Shown: positions 57,330 through 64,000 of the stretch, in pieces
How positions within the stretch are numbered: position 1 is the stretch's first letter
How the letters are laid out: each line of letters begins with the position of its first letter
From: Rhodamnia argentea
Lineage: Eukaryota > Streptophyta > Magnoliopsida > Myrtales > Myrtaceae
Length of the DNA stretch: 64,000 nucleotides
Direction of reading: 5' to 3'
Assembly: GCF_020921035.1 (NCBI RefSeq)
Contig: NC_063151.1
Coordinates: 22,884,934 to 22,948,933 of the forward strand
Translations under genes and position numbers: made by a program
The notes under the pieces: model-generated
Seen by the model: only the letters and a program-made list of their open reading frames with translations
Told to the model about the DNA's origin: nothing
The model's database searches: none

Positions 57330-58540
57330 CTTAGGTGATTATTTGATAAGAAACCCCTTTTAGAAAAGTTACTCAAATTAGGAGACCAATCAAAGTAAAA
57401 AACCAGTCAAATTAAGAAACTAACTTGGATCGGGTCTTGGGCTCAAACTCAAGATATAATCTCAACATATTACATCGAATATCCAGAAGATTGGAATGTT
57501 CTCAAGATTTTCATTGTTTCCCTCTTAACTCATAAAAAAAAAAATTGTATGCCAAAAAATTTGTATCAATAATACAAAATGTTTTTAGGAAAGCTACTCA
57601 AACTAGGAAAACACTCAAACCTACTTGGATCGAATTTACAGGCTAGGTCTCAAGAGATATTCTCACCACATTTCAATAAATATTCACAAGATTGGAATGT
57701 CCTCAAGATTCTCAGTGTATTCCCATTTCAACTCATAAAAGTTGTCTGCCAAGTAATTTGCATCCAAAAAAAAAATCACTTCTATAAGAGTTACTTAAAC
57801 TAGAAAACAAATCAAACTAGGGAATCACTCAAATTAGAAAATCTACTCAATTTCGAGACATATTCTTGACACATTACATTAAGTATTCATAAGATTTGTT
57901 TCTCTAGATTTGCATCATTTCCCATTTCAACTCAAAAAAATAGTCTACTAAACAATTTGTATCCAAGACAAGAAACATCTTTTAGAAAAGCTACTCAAAG
58001 TATGAAATCAATTAAATTAGGAAACAACTCAAATTGGGAAACATACTCAAGTTAGAAAACTTACTTGGATCAATTTCCTTTATAATTTGTATCCAAAATA
58101 GAAAACCACTTCTAAAAAAGTTACTTAAACTTGGAAACAAAGCAAACTAGGAAATCACTCAAATTAGGAAATCTACTCAAATTCGAGTCATATTCTTGAC
58201 ACATTACATTAAATTAGTTTCTTTAGATTTGCATCGTTTCCCATTTCAACTCAGGAAAATAGTCTACCAAACAATTTATATCCAATATAGGAAACCTCTT
58301 TTAGGAAAGCTACTCAAAGTATGAAACAATCAAATTGGGAAACATACTCAAGTTAGAAAACCTACTTGGATCAGGTTTTCCTTTGTAATTTGTATCCAAA
58401 ATAGAAAACCGCTTCTAAAAAAGTTAGTTAAACTAGGAAATCAATCAAATTAGGAAATCTACTCAATTTCGAGACATATTCTTTACACATTACTTTAAAT
58501 ATTCACAAGATTTATTTCTCTAGATTTTCAGCTTCTTCCA

Positions 58541-59125
58541 TAAATAAGCTATTCCAGGTTCCATATAGGTTTCACCAAGAACCTTGAACTTATACGTTAA
58601 AACAGATTCTGCATTTTTTGGAACATAAAACCTACCATACATATCTTGGAACATGAAATCGAGAACTTACCATGTCACAGGTATAGGGGTCGGTTCCAAG
58701 GCATTCCTAGGTTCTAATTTAATTTAACGATTGCAGTGAATTATCACATTTTAATGGCCACTATTTGCTACTATGATCCACTTACCATAATTCATATTTA
58801 GACAATCGAATATATATGAAACATGAACAAAGTAAAAATCTCAGTTATAAATATTGTCAAAAATAGAAGTTCGGACTAATGATTTAATATTACATACTCA
58901 TCATGTGATGTCATAGAATACTGCAGGATTGCGAGAAAATATATACCAAGAAAAATGCAAAAAATTATTTCGGGTTCCAGGTCCATCCGGTCGGAATAGG
59001 TTCTCTAATTTTTGGAATCTGGTACCTACTCTGCATATTTTGGAACTAGGAACCTGAAACCGGACAGGTCCATATCGGTCTGGTTCTAGGTTTCGGATTC
59101 TACGTTGGAACCATGCTCATCCCTA
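58541..59125. mobile_element. hAT-like GGTTCC-rich MITE within array, copy 1
   Basis: 585-bp insert. The right end read inversely is TAGGGATGAGCATGGTTCCAA; the left end taaataagctattccaggttcc is a degenerate match. It is inserted after ctctagattttcagcttcttcca, the same point of the tandem unit as copy 2. Confidence 0.7.
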
Positions 59126-60046
59126 GTTACCCATTTCAACTCATGAAAAAAGTCTACCAAGCAATTTATATCCATAATAAGAAATCTCTTTTGGGAAAGC
59201 TACTCAAACTAGGAAATATACTCAAGTTAGAAAACTTACTTGGATCATATCCTTTGTAATTTTGTATCCAAAATAGAAAACCACTTCTAAAAAAATTACT
59301 TAAACTAGAAAACAAATCAAATTAGGAAACCTGCTTAAATTGAGAAATATTCTTTACACATTACATTAAATATTCACAAGATTTGTTTCTCTAGATTTTC
59401 AATGTTTCCCATTTCAACTCAAGAAAATAGTCTACTAAACAATTTGTATCCATAATAAGAAACCTCCTTTAGGAAAGCTACTCAAAGTACAAAAGCAATC
59501 AAACTAGGAAACCACTCAAATTAGGAAACATACTCAAGTTAAAAAAACTTACTTGGGTTGGGTTTCCTTTGTAATTCGTATCCAAAATAGAAAATCACTT
59601 CTAAAAAAGCTACTTAAACTATGAAACAAATCAAACTAGGAAATCACTCAAATTAGGAAACCTAATCAAATTCGAGACATATACATTACATTAAATTCAC
59701 GAATTTGTTTCTCTACATTTTCTTCGTTTCCCATTTTAACTCTGGAAAATAATCTACCAAACAATCTGCATCTATGATAAGAAACATCTTTTAGCAAAGC
59801 TAATCAAAATATGAAACCAATCAAATTCGGAAATATACTCAAGTTAGAAAACTTATTGAATCGGATTTCCTTTGTAATTTGTATCCAATATAGAAAACAA
59901 CTTCTAAAAAGGTTACTTAAACTAGGAAACAAATCAAACTAGAAAATCAATCATATTAGGAAACCTACTCAAATTCGAGACATATTCTTTATACATTACA
60001 TTAAATATTCACAAGATTTGTTTCTCTAGATTTTCATTGTTTCCCA

Positions 60047-60588
60047 TAGGTGAGCGATTCCAAGCTTCATACAGGTTACACCTAAAACCTTAAACCTACT
60101 CGTCAAAACAGATTCTTCATTTTTTGCGAACCTGGAACCTATCTTGCATACCTTGAAACTTGGAGCCTACCTTGTCACGGGTTTCGAGATTGGTTCCAAT
60201 GTCTTCCCAATTTCCAACTATATTTTAAATTTTTTTTGTCAAAACTATATTTTAATTTAACGATGCAGTGAATCGCCAGCTTTAATAACCACCACTTGCT
60301 GCCACAATCTAGTAACCACAATTCATAGTTAGAGAGATGAATATATAAAACATTAACGAAGTAAAAATTCTAATAATAAATATTTTCATAAATGGAAGCT
60401 CGAACTAATGATTTAATATTACACACTAATCATGGGACACCATAGAATACCGTAGGATTGTACGACAATATATACCAAGAAAAACGCAAAAAATTATTAC
60501 AGGTTTCAAGTCCACCCATCGAAACATGTTCTCAAATTTTTGGAAACTAGTACCTACCCCGCATACCTTGGAATTATACTCACCCCTA
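60047..60588. mobile_element. hAT-like GGTTCC-rich MITE within array, copy 2
   Basis: 542-bp insert with ends TAGGTGAGCGATTCCAAG and, inversely, TAGGGGTGAGTATAATTCCAAG. Flanking 8-bp duplications gtttccca (60039-60046) and gtttctca (60589-60596) differ at one base. Uninterrupted array units have a single gtttcccatttcaactca at this point, which is the empty site. Confidence 0.82.
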
Positions 60589-61130
60589 GTTTCTCATTCC
60601 AACTCATGAAAAAAAGTCTACCAAACAATTTGAGTCCAAGATGAGAAACCTCTTTTGGTAAAGCTACTCAAACTAGGAAACCACTCGAATTAGGAAACCA
60701 TTCAAATTAGGAAACATACTCAAGCTAGAAAACAAACTTGGATTGGATTTCCTTTGTAATGTTTATCCAAAATAGAAAACCATTTTTAAAAAAGTTACTT
60801 AAACTAGGAAACAAATCAAATTAAGAAACGTAGTCAAATTCGAGACATATTCTTGACACATTACATTAAATATTCACAAATTTGTTTCTCTAGATTTTCA
60901 CCGTTTCCCATTTCAACTCAAGAAAATGGACTACTAAACAATTTGTATCCATTTTGACCAAAAGAAAAAAAACAATTTGTAACCATGATAAGAAACCTCT
61001 TTTTGGAAAGCTACTCAAAGTACGAAACCAATCAAACTAGGAAACACACTCAAGTTAAAAAACTTACTTGGATCGGGTTTCCTTTGTAATTCATATCCAA
61101 AATAGAAAATCACTTCTAAAAAAGTTACTT

Positions 61131-62280
61131 TAGAAGTGATTCTGATTATAATCAATTCTTTTGGTAACGTTTCTGTTCTAAAAAAGTAATTCTAATTAAA
61201 ATCAATTTTTTTGATTTTGTTCCATGGATAAGTTTTAGAGAATCAAAACGCGTTTGGTAGATGCATAAAATTTTTGTTCTGGGAACAGAAATATGTTTGG
61301 TAATTGCACAAAATTTCTGTTTCGAAAAATAATTTATCTTCCTAATTTGTCATTTAAATCAAATAATTACATAACCATATTTGATGAATTTTCTCGGACC
61401 CCATAAGTGTAATCCTCTTGCACCATGACATCTTTTTGGTCGAAATAGGGATGCTTTTTGTTCTTTGGAAGGATAATACGCTAAAATTATTGTTTTCCCA
61501 TGCTTCTCTTCAGGCTATGCATATGCTAAGGATGAAATAGGTGACTCTAATTGTATTTTATTGCTCGGAATGAATAAATCCATCTCTGTTACCTAGGTGG
61601 CTTAGTTTATCCTTGGATACCGTGCGGATGGTCACTAATGCAGCATGATAGTACAACAACAAATCAGGCAAGGCTTAGAAAAAATTGAAAGGAAAAATCA
61701 CCAAAAATAGGATTGGCCGGTTGAATGCACCCATTTCCTACTTTTCAAGATTTTTTTGCAATTTTCAGGAATTTTTGGAACAATTTGTCTATGAGGGAAA
61801 AATCGTCATTTGGGAGAAACCGACAAGCAAACTCATCAAAAATAGGATTGGCTAGTTGAAATGGCCCATCTTCTAAGTTTTGAGTTTTTTTTTTTTTTTT
61901 TTTGGGAATTTTTTCTGATTTTTTCCCATTTTTTTAGATTTTTTTTAATCATTTTCCATTTGTTAATTTTTTAATCATTTTCTGATTTTTTTTTATTTTT
62001 ATTAATTTTTGAAATTTTTATTAAAAAATTATCCAGACAATGTTGGGTTGACCCAGTCCATGTCTCGCGGGCGCCCAACAAAGACTATCGTTGCCTTTTT
62101 TATTCTCAAAAGTTTTTTTTTTTTTTAGAAACAACTTTTTTTTGTTTTTTGTTTTTGGTCCAAAAGTGTCCCCGGGAGCAGAATCAAAATCAAAATCATT
62201 TGTGTTATCAAACATATTTCTGATTCTTTTTTGTTCCGTAAAACAGAAACAGAGGAATAGAAACTTTACTAAACAGGCCC
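61131..62280. mobile_element. 1.15-kb insertion in the array, possibly a DNA element
   Basis: Interrupts a unit between aaaaaagttactt and ttaaactaggaaac. The right end read inversely begins gggcctgtttagtaaagtttctattcc, a form common for plant DNA elements; the left side has ttttggtaacgtttctgttct. It contains a ~134-bp internal duplication (atcaaaaataggattgg near 61700 and 61835) and T-rich runs. Bases 61109-61141 form an 11-bp stem hairpin (aatcacttcta / tagaagtgatt) at the left junction. No coding region. Confidence 0.55.
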
Positions 62281-62841
62281 TTAAACTAGGAAACAAATCA
62301 AACTAGAAAATCACTCAAATTAGGAAACCTACTCAAATTCAAGACATATACATTACATTAAATATGCACAAGATTTGTTTCTCTAGATTTTTACCTTTTC
62401 TCATTTCAACCGAGGAAATTAATCTACCAAACAATTTGGATCCATTATAAGAAACCTCGTTTAGGAAGGTTACTCAAAGTATGAAACCAATCAAACTAGG
62501 AAACCACTCAAATTAAGAAACATACTCAAGTAAGAAAAATTACTTGGATCGGATTTTCTTTGTGGACTCAATCTCACAACATATTGCTTTACATATCCAA
62601 ACAAAATTGGAATGTCCTCAATATTTTGACCGTTTCCCCTTTTCAACTCATAAAAATTATTTGCCAAATAAGTACTCGTCCACCAAAAACATCCCCAACT
62701 AGGACAAAAAATGAAAAACTTATCCCCTAAGTTCTCTTTTTAGGCTTGACATACAAACAACTGCTTCGTTGAAAGAAGATGAAGACGCGTCGAATTACGC
62801 GGCCCGACCGGATGGGAGACTTTGCGTGTGCCAACTCTCCC

Positions 62842-62848
62842 TATAAAT
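62842..62848 (+). promoter_or_regulatory. TATA box of ASR copy 2
   Basis: TATAAAT within ccctataaatgcacc, 111 bases before the start codon. The surrounding sequence (ccaactctccct...ctccctctcaaacaatctcac) is shared with ASR copy 1, where the same position reads TACAAAT. Confidence 0.65.
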
Positions 62849-62958
62849 GCACCCCCTCCCTCTCAAACAATCTCACAACACATACCATACACTTCAGCTA
62901 TACCCCTTTCCCTGATTCATTGTCAATTCTAGTATCCCACCAAAAACAACCACCAACC

Positions 62959-63748
62959 ATGGCCGAAGGACACCACCACCACCACTTCCACCACAAGAAG
63001 GAGGATAAGCCACCCGTCGCGGTCTACTCCGAGACCGCGGTTGATTACAAGAAGGAGGAGAAGCACCACAAGCACCTCGAGCAACTCGGCAAGCTCGGTG
63101 CTGCCGCCGCCGGTGCTTATGCTTTGGTAATAATTATTATCTTCTTCTCTGATCTTGCAATTATTTCCCATTTTATATGTGGATTGGCTTCTACGCCTTA
63201 TTGACCTGAACCATCAGGTTGATCACAAGCATTGGGAGCGAAGGATCTCAATGATGGCATGCCATGCAAGAATGGATCATCCTCATAAATGAGCAATAGT
63301 CTGAATTCAATAAATTTCCTTCACCGATCAACTAGAGTAACAAGATTTTCCCACAATTGGCTTAAACAGAAAACATAGATGTACTCCATAACAGTATCTA
63401 CCGGATCAAAACTTCTGCTCAAAGTGAATAAATCAATCATTTTGTTTGAACTTATAAGTTACCCCATATGAAAGGAGTACACATTAACTCTCTTTTTTTT
63501 CCCTTTACCTTATCTCATTTTGTTTCATTCACACGACTCCTAATTATTGATGTGCAAAACTGCAGCATGAGAAGCATGAGGCCAAGAAGGACCCAGAGCA
63601 CGCCCACAGGCACAAGATAAAGGAGGAAGTAGCAGCCACCGCCGCTGTCGGAGCCGGGGGGTTTGCCTTACATGAGCACCACAAGAAGAAGGAGGCCAAG
63701 AAACAATATAAAGAGGCTCATGGCAAGAAGCACCACCATCTCTTCTAA
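62959..63748 (+). CDS. ASR protein (abscisic acid, stress, ripening), compact copy
   Basis: Two exons, 62959-63126 and 63566-63748, give 116 residues, the usual ASR size. The N-terminus [16 protein letters not shown] is the zinc-binding His cluster; the ABA/WDS domain follows ([28 protein letters not shown], split by the phase-0 intron, then [22 protein letters not shown]) and the C-terminus is HGKKHHHLF. Exon 2 has exactly the length of that in copy 1 (183 bp) and the intron is alignable, so the pair arose by tandem duplication. The TAYGSGPDS repeat block is absent. Acidic residues near the C-terminus of copy 1 ([10 protein letters not shown]) are replaced by [10 protein letters not shown], making copy 2 more basic. 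Family role: drought- or ABA-induced protectant and DNA-binding protein. The window ends about 250 bp after the stop codon. Confidence 0.95.
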
Positions 63749-64000
63749 ACCATGGATGGACCTCCGCCTCTCTCTTCTTGATTTGTGTCTTGTTTATGTA
63801 ATTTTGCTTTCTCTAACCAAGTATCCTCCAAGCTAAGAGACCGCCCTCCATAGTCGTCGCACTTTTGCAGAGGGGTGGTTCTTGAATCTTGGATCTGCTG
63901 CTGGGTTAATGCTTCCCGATAGAGAGGAGTCTGTGTGTTTATCGGGGCTTTGTCTTGTACGGCTTGTGCCTGGGGTGTCTTAATAATATAATCCGATATT

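Larger units (their letters stand above)
57330..62640 (+). repeat. Tandem array of ~0.3-kb units with higher-order structure, upstream of ASR copy 2
   Basis: The landmark (gaaaatagtctaccaaacaatttgtatcc) recurs near 57938, 58253, 59142, 59425, 59740, 60607, 60925 and 62415, with usual spacing 283-318 bp. Units contain ggaaagctactcaaa, taggaaac, ttcgagacatattctt, cacattacattaaatattcacaagatttgtttctctagatttt and catttcaactca. Two related hAT-like MITEs sit at the same point of the unit 1.5 kb apart, which gives a higher-order repeat of about 1.5 kb. A third, different insertion lies at 61131-62280. The array reaches to about 300 bp before the ASR gene. Confidence 0.85.

Overview
The window is plant nuclear DNA: split genes with GT-AG introns, plant-only protein families (chloroplast thioredoxin y, ASR, citrate-binding-protein-like, RPS5-type NLR, UPF0496) and a heavy load of plant transposable elements. 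It looks like a woody eudicot. The style of the short elements (GC-rich 'gcgaggtc' cores, GGTTCC-rich MITEs) suggests a Myrtaceae genome such as Eucalyptus, but that is an impression, not a demonstration.

Layout. 0-3.4 kb: MITEs, a 53-bp perfect palindrome and the C-terminal remnant of a UPF0496 gene. 3.4-6.9 kb: two tandem two-exon genes for small secreted citrate-binding-protein-like proteins of the alginate-lyase-2 fold. 8.4-12.8 kb: a four-exon multi-pass membrane protein of the PAP2_C / sphingomyelin-synthase-like family. 14.4-18.2 kb: a four-exon plastid thioredoxin of the y type. 18.8-25 kb: repeats, an NLR LRR pseudogene, three LTRs of a TRIM-like element in a row (one carrying plastid 5S rDNA), and a fold-back MULE-like element with perfect target-site duplications. 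26.5-29.2 kb: one intact intronless CC-NBS-LRR gene. 30.7-37.4 kb: a MULE-type MITE and a full-length but decayed Copia retrotransposon with a SINE in its 5' LTR.

41-64 kb is a tandem segmental duplication, each copy ending in an ASR (ABA/water-deficit stress) gene. Copy A (about 41.0-46.9 kb) is fairly compact. Copy B (from 47.0 kb) is stretched by a rearranged Athila-like Ty3/gypsy nest (48.4-56.1 kb) and a 5-kb tandem array with higher-order structure directly upstream of the second ASR gene. The first ASR protein has gained four 24-residue repeats; the second keeps the standard compact form.

The genes are independent, without operon-like logic. The shared themes are tandem duplication followed by divergence (citrate-binding pair, ASR pair, NLR plus pseudogene) and repeated transposon insertion, for several of which the empty site is also present in the window. 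Exon borders were placed by reading frame, splice consensus and family knowledge; no alignment was run.
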